A stretch of DNA of 64,000 nucleotides from Brasenia schreberi. Taxonomy: Eukaryota; Streptophyta; Magnoliopsida; Nymphaeales; Cabombaceae. This document shows, one piece after another, positions 7,351 through 21,200 of the stretch (within the stretch, counting starts at the first letter, position 1; each line of letters begins with the position of its first letter). The DNA lies in the NCBI GenBank assembly GCA_036023115.1, contig JAYKKT010000064.1, positions 8,440,501 through 8,504,500 of the forward strand, read 5' to 3'. The position numbers and the translations under genes are program-made. The notes under the pieces are model-generated. The model was not told the DNA's origin, searched no databases, and saw only the letters and a program-made list of their open reading frames with translations.

Positions 7351-9489
7351 GTACGGGCACGTTTGCAGGTGCTGAGAGAATAGCTTTTGAAAATATGGAA
7401 GTTTATTACACGCCCTTTTTACTATCCACACTTGTTTTTAAAAATACTAAGTATCTCTCGTCACTTTGTGTCCTCTCACCTAATTTCTACAAGGGTCTTT
7501 CGTCGGATCTCTTTATTTCTGTGACCAATATTTCATTAGTTTTTAACCTTGTTTTTTTGTAGCTAGACAACACATACTCTTATGAATCTTGTAAAAAAAA
7601 AGTAAGCATATATAAATTTTGTCAAAAAAAGTAAGGAGAAAAAAAGAAGAAACAAAAAATATGAAAAATAAAAATATTAAGTTACAAATAGAGAGATGCA
7701 ACTAAGCTACATCCCTTATCAATAGAGAGACATGACTGAGGCGTTGGGAGATGCGTCTAAAGTCAAGAACTTGATGTCGTATTTGAGTTTTGATTATGAT
7801 CGATGACGAAGTCAATATATCAAATAAACACTAAAAAATGTATCAAATCAACAAAATAACCCACCAAATCATTGAAACCCTCTTCTAATCGACCCCTTCT
7901 ATGTTTCTCTTCTTTTTCCTCTCATTCTTCTTCTTCATTTTTCAATCGGATTTGAATTACTATGGGATTGTGGATACTTCAATATCATGCATTGAATCAA
8001 GCTTCGAGTCGTGGGTCATTGGAGAATTAGTGTGAGACGATTGATGTCAATGTGAAAACCTACAGAGAGAGAGAGTTTTAGACAATGAAGGGCATTAAAA
8101 TAATTTCCATATTTTAGCATGAGCAGAATTAGAATCACAATAAAAAAGGGATGCGGATAGTAAAATGGATATGTGCATATCAATTCTACTTATTAAGTAC
8201 TTTAATAAGTCAATTTAAGCTTGTTTCTACTAGTATTCTTTTACTAAAATATACTCTTTTTATCATTTTTTTGAAATTATCCTTTTTCATTTCTCTCTCT
8301 TCTATTACCTCGTTGTGCACACCATTTTCTCAAAAAAAAAAGATGAGCCCAATGCACGCTACCCTTAAAACAGAAACATGCCCAAGGTGCATCTATCATT
8401 TTAATATAATGCAGTTTAAGAGCATTTCATCAATCGACATGAAAAGGGATTTGATTCACTCGCATCATCTTTAGGATAAAGACACACTTGCAACACATTT
8501 TTCATCAAAAGTGACGCGTTGTAGGTGCATTTATTCCTTAAGTAAAATATGTCTTAGGCACGTCTCATTGCTAGTTGCCGGATTCCTTTCTTGTCAGAAA
8601 CGTTTGTTCATGATTGATGATTTAAAACTCTATTTTCTATCGATTTTTCATGAGATTTATGTTTAGATCGAGTTAGAGATTAAAAATGATAGACAAAGAA
8701 GTCCGAAAGAGGTTGATAAAAAGGTCAAAAAACTCATTTATGAAAGCTTTAAAAAAAGAGTTAAAAAAGAAAATTTAAAGAGAAATCAATTAATTAAGAG
8801 AGACAATCACATTAAAAGAGATTGTCGGATAAAGGAAAATCGAGAAGGGTTGTTGTAAAGAAAGGAGAAGCCAATAAACCTTTGAAGAGAAGGATAAACC
8901 GGCAATAAAGAAGAGATGAGAGAAAATTTGCAGTAAGAGTAATTTGAGATTTTTGTAAAAGAAGGTGTACGAATAATAATTTTATGTTTCATAATTGCTA
9001 TTCATACACTATGCACCAGTATCAAACCATCGAGCCGGTTTCGAACTTCCTAATAAAAATAAGCAAAAACTGAAACCTTAGGTGCCCGTCGCAAACAAGT
9101 AGTTAGCCGTGTGTTTCCCTCAATAAAGAAGGAAAACAAGGAGAGGGAGTAAGGCATAAAGTCAACTGTGGATACCGTCAGCAGCTGGAAGGCACAAAAG
9201 TAACGCGTTGAGACGAGAGAATCCCAACCGAAGATCGGCGAGCATCAAGTTGTTTCGCTTAGGACTGCGTGAGTGATGTACCTTCTGAACCACGCAGAAA
9301 AGCGCGAGCGTTTCGGACAGGAAGGTGCGTTTCTTCAGTCAACAAAAGCAAGCTAAGTGCGATTATTCTTTTTAAAGGTTTCTCGAAGCAAGGCAGAAGA
9401 GGGCGCGGTGGGTGAACGACTGAAAGTGCCGTTTGTCGTCCGTTCCAAGGAAGCTTCGTTCTTACCCGGAAGGGGGGAAACACAGCGCA
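7351..9489. other. Intergenic region between the NPF8 and CNGC genes
   Basis: AT-rich, with A/T runs near 7580-7680 and 8640-8800 and no convincing coding frame on either strand. From about 9040 to 9490 the composition is richer in G and C, as expected near a plant promoter or start region. I see no transposon ends or RNA gene here. Confidence 0.5.
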
Positions 9490-9618
9490 TACAGAAGAGC
9501 TACCACCTTCCTTTCTAGTTTAATTCTCCTGAGTTTTGCACGTTTTAGCTTCTTCGTTCTCGTTCTCTGAACTCTCGTCATTGTAAGAAGACGAAGAGTC
9601 GTTTTTCAGAAACTCTTG
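9490..9618 (+). promoter_or_regulatory. Possible 5' untranslated exon of the CNGC gene
   Basis: A stretch rich in CT and CTTCTTCG, typical of plant leaders, ends at a possible TCTTG/GTACTC donor at 9618/9619. A clear acceptor (GTTACCTCAG) at 11701-11710 lies seven bases before the CNGC start codon. A leader intron of about 2.1 kb would join them. Transcript data are needed to confirm this; it is inference. Confidence 0.35.
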
Positions 9619-10579
9619 GTACTCTCTTTCTCTATCATTACCATCTATTTTGCAAAATTGGTTCATGGCAGTTTTTCGCGATTCGGAGATGATGGAAATA
9701 AACTAATGGCGTGACGCTTCAGCTCATTGATGTTTTTCTTAGTGTTTTAGATCGAGTAATTGATTTTCATATTGGAGATTGTCTCAACTTTTTGATGATA
9801 TGCATGTTTTGGTTAGTATTGGAAGATTATTCACCTCGGCTATGGCTGTTTTGAACACTATTCATCATATAGGCAGCTTTGTCCTTTTTCCTCTTGACTT
9901 TGCTTTTCCTCTTGGTAGCTTCAGTTGCGTTATGCTTGATTCATGCAAAGCTTCATGACATAAGCAATGTTGCTTTCTGATTCCATTCTTTACTCTAAGT
10001 TTCAATTCTCGTTTCTATTTAGATGTTGGGTGGGTGGGAAGGATATCACTGGGCTGACCGAACGTTTCGGTAAACGAAACGAAGTTCATTACAACTAGAA
10101 GCCGGATTTGGTTTTACGTGCTGTTAAGAGTGAGTGAAAAATGGGTTGAGTGCCCTGCAAGTTTGAAAGCATTTATACTATTCCAAAAGTAGCACAGTGG
10201 TATGACATGTTCAAAGTTCAAACACAATTGGGTAACTTGAAATTCTGCCTGAAGCATGGGTGGAGCTTTCTTGGAGTCTTGTTACGTCCTTTGTTGGGGA
10301 CTGGCATGATCAGTTTTTCTTTGTGAATATTACTGGCACGATTACCTGTTCTTCTTCGTTGTTTCCATAGTTCAAACCTATGTTAGTGCAAGCACTTCTA
10401 ATAGGCCGTCATACCTGTCTAGGACACACTGACACTGATACCTCTATCTCTGACACAGCAATACCTATTTTCATAATAACTCATGAAAAGTGATTTTTTT
10501 CTTTTAGTTTCTTGATATATATACACATACATACATAAATTTATGTATGTCTGTATGTATATATATATACTGTTGTATC

Positions 10580-10920
10580 ATCACTCCCATGAATTTTGAA
10601 TTTCTTTACCTCACACCAGCACCAACACCCAAACCCTTGTGACATAGGTTACAACTATGAGTATATTTTCAAAGCATTTATATTATTCCAAAAGTGGATC
10701 ACACAGAGTGTAACTTGAAAATGTGCTTCAAGCATGCATAATGTTGTGTTGTCACACTCATGAATTTTGAAATTACTTTACCTTGCACCAGCACCCACAC
10801 CTGTACCCTTGTGACATAGGTTACAATTGTAGATGTATTTTCAAAGCATTTATGTTGTTCCAAAGGTGAAGCACTCAGCGTAATTTGAGATTGTTCTTCA
10901 AGCGTGGCTGGTTTTTTCTT
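10580..10920. repeat. Two-unit tandem repeat of 171 bp in the CNGC leader
   Basis: The block around GAATTTTGAA (10591 and 10762) is repeated with a 171-bp offset. It includes CACCAGCACC, CCCTTGTGACATAGGTTACAA and TTTTCAAAGCATTTAT in both copies. A third, partial and more diverged relative of the second half is visible at about 10160-10260. A TATG/TATA microsatellite (10520-10570) precedes it. Confidence 0.75.
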
Positions 10921-11716
10921 GCTGTCTGCTATGTATTTCATTGTGGCAAAGTTACCGATAGGCTTTTTCTGGTGTGGCTTCTTTTGTTTCTTGTTTCTTT
11001 ATGAAGGCTTATTTAACCGTTGGAAAGATCTATAGCCTCAGTGTGGCTGAACATTTCTACTATTAAAGATAACAAGTACTTCACCGCCAGCCCTCATGGT
11101 GTAGTTGGAGTGAGAAGATACAAGATATGCCATTGAAGATTTGTGAATATCTGGGGCGTACTTTTCCACTAGAAATATAAAGTGCTAAATTGCTGGGTCT
11201 AAGTTTTCCCTCATGTCTGTTCATCTTTGTTGATATGTAAAAACACAGTGTTCTGGTAGACTCTTGCATTCATATGGTCATTTTATCATTTATGTTGACC
11301 TTGTATACTGTGTATATCACATGTAGTTCTAGTCTTAACATTTAAGTTTAATGAGTGCTGTATATATTTACAATACCTAAGCAAAAAGGCCAAAACTGTA
11401 AACGTTTCTTCTCTTCAACAATGATTAGCATGCTACATGAGCTTTACTTTCTGCTTGTGTTGTTTTTTTTAATCCAAAGTATATGAAAGCATCCATTTCA
11501 GGAAAATGCGTTGCCTTATACCAATTCATGTATTTGAGCATGATTTGGCTTACCATATATTTCTAGAGTTTGGTATCTCCCACCCTTTTCATTAATTTGA
11601 TGTTTTGGTAAAGGTAATTATAGGCTGAGGCTCATGTTCCAAATCCAAACTACTTACGTATGACAAACTTCTGATTGTTGAGCGTATAATTCGTTGGTTG
11701 GTTACCTCAGGCCTAT

Positions 11717-12268
11717 ATGGATAGCAGTGAAAAGGATGATGTGCCAATTCTGAGAAATGCTCGGCATCAATCGTCAGATGCAAAAGTTAGTGCTGGAGCC
11801 CGGCGATTCAACTATAGCAGAAGCACATCAATGTTTATACCCCCTGCTGGTGCAATGTCTTCATATACAAGTGGAGAAAGTCTTGTGTCTCACACAGGCC
11901 CTTTAAGGAACGAGAGAAGAGATCCTCTTGTTCCTAATAGTGGTCCATTGTATATTGATAGAAGATCGGAAGCTTTCCTGCCTCACAGTGGTCCTTTATA
12001 TATGAACCAAAATTCTGAAAATGCAATTGTCCCTACAAATAGATTGTTAAGTAGTGTGGCCTCTGGAATCAGGGCTAATGAACTTCATCAAGCTGATGGC
12101 ATGACTCAGAGAGACGATTCAGAAGACAGCTATGCTGCAAAAAATAAACATCTAATGAAATCTGGGTTATTGGGAAGATGCAATGATCCATTCTGCACCA
12201 CATGCCCTACTTATTATGATGTGCCAAAGAGAAGGTATTCAAAAGCTTCATCTGTTTTTGATGCCAAG
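11717..12268 (+). CDS. CNGC exon 1, cytosolic N terminus
   Basis: ATG at 11717 opens [18 protein letters not shown], seven bases after a CCTCAG acceptor. There are 184 codons up to an AAG/GTACAT donor. The GPL repeats ([29 protein letters not shown]) and the motif [18 protein letters not shown] are characteristic of CNGC19/20. The cysteine cluster is specific to this group. The start is chosen because it aligns with the family's M-x-x-x-E-x-DD-x-P start and nothing upstream is open. Confidence 0.9.
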
Positions 12269-15200
12269 GTACATCTCTTCCTTAACGAGTAAAGATCCTT
12301 GGTCTTTATTAGTAGATTTTGAGTTAGATCATTTTTGTCTTTTTGGCTGTGTTTGGCACACACTTACTTTGATAGTGTTTCGGCTGACTTTGTAGTAAAG
12401 GGATATGAATTTTGGGAATTTTTCTATTGCTTCTATTCAACAACAACAACAACAACTAACACTTTTCCCATACTAGATGGGGTCGGCTACATGGATTGTG
12501 TTTCCATAGAGCTCGATCATGTGCCATACTAATAGGTAACTCAACATAAGTTAGATCATTCTTTATTGTTTCCTTCCCAGTGAGCTTTCTCTTCTTCTTT
12601 TAACATTATCTCAATCTAGTTTCTTATACTTTCTTACGGGAGCTTCCTTCGGTCGTCTTTCTATGTGTCCAAACCATTTTAAATGATTTCCCTTCATTTT
12701 ATCATCTATTGGTACCACCAATTTGTTTCTAGTAACGTCATTATTTAGACGGTCTTTCCTTGTATGACCACTCATCCATCTTTATTTCTGCCACAAACAT
12801 CTTTTGTACATGTTGATGATTAACTGCGTAACACTCGTAACCATGTAATATAGTGGATCTAATTGCTGCTCTATAATATTTACCTTTCATTGCAACATAA
12901 AATACCATATGCACATTTCCATTTTAACCAACCTTAATTATACATAACATCTCCATCAAATTTTCTTTCGTTCTAAAAAACTAGCCTTAGGTATTTCAAT
13001 CTTTCCTAATGAGAGATGCAATGTGTGTCAATCTTAAACCTTAAGTGTGTATACCGAAAGTTTTTCCAACAAAAAAATAAACCTTGGATCTAACAATGAC
13101 TTGGTAAAGAAATTTGTCAGATGAAGTTCCGAAGGCACATAGCATAAGGTCAACTTTTTCTTCAAACATTCCTCTCTAATAAAGTGGCAATCCATCTCGA
13201 TGTGCTTGGTTCTTTTATGAAAGGTATTGTTGGATGCTATGTTAATCACACTCTTCTTGTCATAAAACGTAATAGAGGATTGCTCAAGAATGACTCCCAT
13301 GTCTCTCACACCTCAACAATCCATGAAATATCAGCGACAACAGTTACCATTACGTAGTATTCTACTTATGTTGAAGACAAAGACACCTTTTCTTGCTCCT
13401 TGCATATTCAGGAGATCAAAGATTCACCTAAAAATACACAAAAACTGGGGGTGGAGTGTTGATTATTCACATATCCACCCCATTCAACATCAACATATAT
13501 AGTCAAATCAAGAGAAGATGAAGAAGTTAGAAACACCCCCTTATCTATAGAGTCCTTAATGTATTTGATGATTCTCATGACCGCACTCATGTAAGCACTA
13601 GTAGGTATTTGATGAAACTGGCTTGCAGTGTGAACAACATGTGATATATTGGAACAAGTGATAGATAGATAAGTCAAGGCCCCTATTAGCTGTCTATATG
13701 GTATTGGATCTTCTTATTTCTCTCCTTCCGTTGCTCTCAATTTTGTTCTAAGTAGTTCGGGTGTATCTACCTTCTTCTCATCAGTTAGTCCTGACTTGTT
13801 AACAATATCACTTGCAAATTTTGTTTGAGACAAAATATCTTCTATCACTATGATTTCAATTTCCAACAAATAACTAATCAATCCAAGATCTTTCATTTCA
13901 AATTCTCCGCGAAGATCCTTTTTTACTTAAGGATACCATCTTCATCACTTTAAGTGATGATCATGTCATCAATATATAAAAGAAGAATCATTATACCTGT
14001 AGTGAAGTTTCTTGCAAATAAAGCTGTGTTAATATATCAGGATACAAACTTATGCAAATGCATGAAACTTTCAAATTTATCAAACCAGACCTTAGGGGCT
14101 TGCTTAAGACCGTATAAAGCCTTTTTTAATCCAAGGACATGGTTTTTCGAAACATTGTCCTTGAGGAGAGATCATATATAACTTTTCGTTTAGCTTACCA
14201 TTCAAGAAGGCATTCTTAACATCTAATTCAAAGATTTTCTACTTTCTAATAACACTAAGGGTTATAATCTAAGGACATGGTTTTTCGAAACATTGTCCTT
14301 GAGGAGAGATCATATATAACTTTTCGTTTAGCTTACCATTCAAGAAGGCATTCTTAACATCTAATTCAAAGATTTTCTACTTTCTAATAACACTAAGGGT
14401 TACTAGGATTCTTATGGTACTCGTTCTGGCAACATGAGAAAACGTTTCCTCATAGTCTATTTCATATTCTTCGGTATAACCTTTAACTATTAGTCTAACT
14501 TTATATCTTTCTATGCTGCCATCGCTATGAGATTTTACCTTGTATACCCATCTACAATCAATAAATTTCTTGCCCATAGGTTAAGTATACTTTCCTAAGT
14601 ATGAGCTTTATCTAAGGCAACTCCGCCCATGTAAGGGATCACCCTTGCATTGTTGGTCCCAAGCTCGGATAAAGGAGGAGGGTTGTGTTAGGCTTCCGAC
14701 AGCCAGCGTAAAACTTTGTCAGATTTTTATAACATGGATTACAAAAATTATGAGCATTGCTTTAGGGCATCCTCACCTAGCGACGTACATCAGAGCCCGA
14801 ATGCAGTAATAAGTAAGCAAGGGCTACTACATTTTCGTCCGAATGTAGTGAATCAATTGCAGAGAGGGTTCCCACATCATGGACGAGTGTGGGTAAAGAA
14901 GTTAGTCCCGCTACATTGCTGCCCGAATATAGTGAATACTTTTCAGAGAAGGTCTTCGCATTTTGATTATGGACGGATGCTGGGGGTAAGGAAGCTAGTC
15001 CTAGATAATAAGATTCGTATTGGTTCTTGGAATATCGGAACATTATCTGGTAAGCTAATAGAGGTGGTAGATACTACGATTCGGAGAAAGATTCATATTC
15101 TATGTTTACAAGAGACAAAATGAGTTGGAGAAAAAGCAAAGGAGATAGAGGATATAGGTTTTCAAGTCAGATTTTTACAACATGGATTACAAAAATTATG

Positions 15201-18200
15201 AGCATTGCTTTGGGATGTCCCCGCCTAGTGACGTGCTGCAGAGCCCGAATGCAATAAGAAGTAATCAAGGGCCACTACATTTTCGCCCGAATGTAGTGAA
15301 TCAATTGCAGAGAGGGTTCCCACATCATGGACGGGTGTGGGTAAAGAAGTTAGTCCCGCTACATTGCCGCCCGAATGTAGTGAATAATTTGCACAGAGGG
15401 TCTCCGCATTTTGATTATGGACGGATGCGGGGGGTAAGGAAGTTAGTCCTAGATAATAAGATTCGTATTGGTTCTTGAAATATCGGAACATTATCGGGTA
15501 AGCTAATGGAGGTGGTAGATACTATGATTCGGAGAAAGATTCATATATCTATGTTTACAAGAGACAAAATGGGTTGGAGAAAAAGCAAAGGAGATAGAGG
15601 ATACAGGTTTTAAATTATGGCACTCAGGTAAAGAAAAGGCTCGAAACGGAGTTGGTATTATCATAAATAAAGATTTAAAGGAGAGTGTAGTAGACATACA
15701 ACGATATGGTGACCGAATCATGACGTTGAAATTAGTGTTAGGAGCAGAGGTTTTGAATATAGTTTGTGCTTACGCACCCCAAGTAGGATTAGAAGATAGT
15801 ATAAAGACAGTTTTTTGGGAAGAGTTAGATTAGGTATTTCAAAAGATTCCATAAAGGGAGATGATTTGTTTAGGAGGAGATTTAAATGGACATGTCGGTA
15901 AAGAGGCATTAGGATATCAAGGGATTCATGGAAACTTTGGTTTTTGGGGATATAAACGAGGAAGGTAGGGAGATTTTAAATTTTGCTATGTCATTTGATC
16001 TCTTTATAGTTAATACAATCTTCAAAAAATGAGATGAACATTTAATTACTTATAAGAGTGGCTTATCACAAACAAAAATTGATTACTTTATTTGTAGAAA
16101 AAAAGATAGATCGTGTTGTAAACATTACAAGGTAATTCTCGAAGAAAGCCTAACCACCCAAAATCGACTTTTAGTTATAGATTTACAAATAAAAAAATGG
16201 ACAAAGAAGAAAAGAGTGCATCGAGCTATTCAGACTAAATGCTGGAACCTCAAAAGCGAGAAAGAAGATATATTTCAACAAAAAGTCCTTAAGGAGATGT
16301 TTGGAATTATGTTGGTACACCCTGTGATATGTGGAACAATATGGCTATACATATTAGGAAAGTGGCAAAAGATGTGTTAGGTGTATCTAATGGATGTGTA
16401 CCGGCACAAAAAGAAGCTTGGTGGTGAAGTGAAATAGTGAAAAATAAAATCAAGGCATAGAGGGCATGTTACAAATTACATTATGGTAAGAAAACTAGTG
16501 AAACTTTAGAAGCTTATAAGAAAGCAAAGAAGGAAGCGAAAAAAGCCGTCAATGAAGCAAAAGCTAAAATTTGGGAGGATTTATATAAAAAACTCAACTA
16601 AAAAGAGGGTGAAAGAGATATTTTTAGAATAACTAGGGCTAGAGATAAGAAAACTAAAAATCTTAATTATGTTAGATGCATCAAAGACGAGGATGAAAAA
16701 ATTCTAGTGGCAAATGATGATATAAGAAATAAATGGAAAAACTATTTTTATAAGCTTTTTAATGAAAATAAAGATGTTAGTATTAGCTTAGGAGAGTTAG
16801 CCAAATAAGAAAAGTATATAAACCACAATTTCTACCGACGTATTCAAAAGAATGAAGTCAAAGAATCTCTTAAACATATGAAGGGTGGTAAATCGGTAGG
16901 ACCAAATAATATTCCTATAGAAGTTTGGAAAATACTAGAAGAAATAGGAATCACTTGGCTCACAAGACTAATGAAATAATGAAAAACCAAAAGATGCCTC
17001 AGGAATGGAGAGCAAGCACACTTATACCCATATATAAGAACAGGAGAGACATTCAAAATTGTGCGAATTATCGAGGTCTCAAGTTAATGAGCCATACTAT
17101 AAAATTGTGGGAAAGAATTATCGAACATAGGTTAAGACAAGTATTACAATAGAGAACCAATTTGGATTCATGCCAGGCAGATCTACAGTTGAAGCAATTC
17201 ACCTTTTTGAGACGTCTTATGGAACATTTTAGACCGAAAAAGATAGGGTACCGAGGGAGGTTCTTTGGAGAACTTTGGAAAAAAGAGGTATCCCATTGAC
17301 ATACATTAACCTTATAAGAGACATGTATGATGGTGCAAAAACATGTGTGAGGACTCGTGAAGGAATGACAAACTTCTTTGAAGTTAATATTGGGTTACAT
17401 CAAGGATCAACTTTTAGTCCATACTTATTTATAATGGTGATGGATGAGTTAACAAAACATATTCAAGATGAAGTACCTTGGTGTATGTTATTTGCAGATG
17501 ACATTGTATTAGTGGAGGAGTCTAAGGAAATTTATTAGAAAATTGTAACTATGGAGAGTAACATTAGAAAGCAAAGGCCTCCGACTTAGTAGAACAAAGA
17601 CAGAATATATGGAATGTAAGTTTGATAAATTGGTTACTTGAGAGGACATAAAAATTTAAATTGGCACACATTGCATCTCCCAAAAGGAAAGTTTTAAATA
17701 CCTAGGGTCAATTTTTCAGAGTGATGAAAGAATTGATGGAGATGTTACGCATAGAATTAGTGCTGGTTGGTTAAAATAGAGAGGGGCATCAGGTATTCTT
17801 TGTGATAAGAAGATACCATTAAAGTTAAAATGTAAATATCATAGAGCAACAATTAGGCCTGCCATGTTTTATGGTGCTGAGTGTTGGACAGTTAATCATC
17901 AACATGTATAAAAGATGTCTTAGACAAAAATTCTTAATCTTGTCTGAAATTAGTGCTGGTTGGTGAAAACTTATCATTCTTGTCTGTATATACAAAACAT
18001 CTACACCCAAAAATTCTTAATCTTTCATAATTCAGATTAAGACCAAACAAATTTTCAAAAAAAGAAATATCATTAAGTTGGGAGAAAGCCATCCTATTTA
18101 TTAGGTATATGGCGATTTGGGTAGCTTCCACCCATAAGTACTTTGATACTTTACTAGCAATCAAAAGAGTTCTAGTGGTTTCTATAATGTGTCTATGTTT

Positions 18201-21200
18201 TCGTTAGGCCAAACCTTTTTGCTTTGGTGTTTTTCTCGAAGATTTTTGATGCAAAATTACATGTGTTCTCAAATAATTTTGAAATTCTTGACATATATTC
18301 TCCACCGAAATCCAATCTCAAAATTTTGACATATATTCTCCACCGAAATCCAATCTCAAAATCTTAAGGGTCGTGTTTAATTGATTTCTAATCATGTTAT
18401 GAAATATCATAAAGTTTCTAAAGACTTCTGATTTATGTTTTGAAAGATATATCCAAGTATATCTACTAAAATCATCTATGAAGTTATATAATATCCTACT
18501 CCTCCTTTATATATAATAGGAGTCATTCCCCAAACATCAGAGTGTACCAACTCAAAAGGTTTACTTGGAATGCAATTTCTCACTAAAGGGTAAATAATGC
18601 TTCTTTTTAAGAATACACTCTTTGCAAAAAAATCTTTAACTTTATTATCATTCAACAAAGGATGGTTACACAATTTGTTCATATCCAAGTGACTCAAGAC
18701 CCAATCTTTTGTGCTAAAGAGTTAGGTCATGAACCACATCACAATTTTCAAAATTTGTTACAACCAAATTTTCCATTTTGTACAATCCATTTTCTCTATG
18801 ACCTCGCCGATCACCTTATTCGATAGATGATCCTGTATTACACAAATTTTGGTTGAAAAAGTGACTATACAACCATTATCACAAATTTTAGCAACATAAA
18901 GTATATTAAGATTGAGTTTTGGTACAAAACTCATATTGAGAACTTTGAAATCCTTATTTTAGAACTTCTAATTTCCTCTACTTGAAGTCTTTATGATCGG
19001 CCATAAAAACATGCTTACTTTAAATCTTTTGGCAAGTGTTTTTCAAAAAATCTTTTTTGTGTGTCATGTGAAAGGATACACCCAAATTTAAAAACAAGGA
19101 CATACCTTAAGCAAAGGTTGATAGCACGTTGCTTGCCTTCTCTTTGAGTATCTCTTTAATGTCTGCCTTGATTTTAGAAGGTAGCACTCCTTCCTCTTTA
19201 TCCTCTAACACAACCACATCGCTGTTTCTCCTCATCAAGAGTGGGCAATTGGTCTTGATGTGTCCATTTTCTTTGCAATAGTGACAAATGATTTGTTGGG
19301 CCAAGGGGTCGTGGTGGGCCTCATGTGATATTTGGCTTACCTTTCAATATTTTTGATATGTGGGGACTTCTATAACTTTAGATTGGCCCTGGGTCTAGAT
19401 GTGGCAAGAACTGTCTCCTTAAAAGTATTAAGAACTTTCAATATAGTTTCTTGCAAAACTAGATCAACAAGAAATCCATCCCCCTAGGGTCTCAGTTTTC
19501 TATCTATTAAGAATGATCTAATATTTTCAAATTCCTCTTTAAGACCCTGCATAAATAAGAAGAAATATTGGTTATATAAATATTCTTGAAATTCATTCAT
19601 CTTTTTTTGTTTTTCAAATTTATCAAAGCTTCGAAGTTGATTCCACAACTCAAAAAATTCATTATGGTAACCTTCGAAGTGAAAAGTTATTTTTTTCCAT
19701 ATTTTAAAATCTTGTTTGTATTTTTCTTGAGCCTTAATCATTTCATCCTTATCAAGTCCATTAAGAAGCAAGTTATGTTCTTAAATAGAACTATCAACAT
19801 AATCCCAATAATCTTTGGATATAAAGTACTTTTCATTGTTCGAGCCCAACTTTAAGATAAATTTGGATCAAGCAAACAATAAAAAGTTCATTTTTGCTTT
19901 TCATTTTGGATAAACAAGTTTTTAAGAGTTACCTTAACCTTGAAATAATGAAAATAACAAAGCATGGTTTTTCTAATCTTCCTTAAGTCAACATGTTTTC
20001 AAATACAGTCATATCCAAATTCCAACGATTTGCTTCCGAGTAGGCTTTGATATCATGTAAAAAACAACTCTTCAACTTTCTTGAAGAGTCTACGCCAAAT
20101 CATAAACCAAGAATCGCCAAGAGATCAATACGACAAATACACCAAACACTCGGTATTCAAACATATAAACCCAGTCAAGAAAAGAACCAACAAATCAAAC
20201 GAATAACCGAGATGATTCTCCAAATCAAGGAAGATTTATTAAGGTAGATTGAGGCTCTATTTATAGAGCAATAATAGATATTTACAACAATAAGGGAGAA
20301 GTGCGAGAGAGAGGAGTGTCATTGGGGGCTCCCTTGGTTACTTTAACTAGCCGTTGGGGCCCAGCTGCTGGCCCCCAACTGTTAGTTGGGGGAACCCCCC
20401 AACAGCCCCTTGGGCCCAGGCTATGGGGACTAAGACCGTCGAGCCCTAGGGGCCTGTTCCCTATTACACTTTAACAACTAATAAATGTTTTTGTACCATT
20501 ATATATGTCTTTATAAGATTGATATATGTAAATGAGATACTCCTATTTTCTAAAGTTCTCTGAAGAATATCTCTTCGCATCCTATCATAAGCTTTTTTTA
20601 CATCGATAATTTTTTCATCTATTTTTGATATCCTCATTTACCACTAGAATCTTCTCATCCTCATCTTTGATATATCTAATAAAAGCAAGATCCTTAGTTT
20701 TTCTATCCCTAGACTTAGCTATCATAAAAATATCTCTTTTCACCTTATTTTGATTTAGGGCACAATCTGAAGGGTCACATATATGCACAAGGAGTGATGC
20801 ATGCCTCAAAGTAGAACAAAACAAGAGTTAAGTACATGTCTTGCTATTGAACTCCAAAGGGAGGGAAGCTTGTTGAAAAATTGACAGCAGGGAGAAAGCA
20901 TATTCCATTTCCAAGTATAGAAGTCCATAGAGGCAATTGTTTCGCCTCAGATTTCCTTATTTGGTGATTCACATAAAATAAAAAAAAATTGTGCACATAA
21001 GACAACATTAAGATACTTGTAATCTTACCGGAAATAATGGAATAGTTGCATAAGTAGTTAATCAGGAAAGTCTAATGTACGTGAAGACTGGAACCTTAAG
21101 TCAGATGAATATATAGAATCAAAGATTGTCGGTGTTGGAAGAGTTGCCATTCATGTCACCAGAGTCAGAAAAGGACCCCGGTTTTTCCTATAAGACCTAA

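Noticed and set aside
9259..9483. Minus-strand frame of 74 codons near the CNGC promoter
   Set aside because: No family resemblance, no splice or start context, and it lies in GC-richer promoter-like DNA where chance frames are expected.
11592..11783. Antisense frame overlapping the CNGC start
   Set aside because: Shadow of the exon on the opposite strand, with no independent support.
17275..17538. LINE-1 reverse transcriptase as an active enzyme
   Set aside because: It has FADD, but stops at both ends, a deletion just upstream where the first catalytic Asp should be, and no LINE tail.
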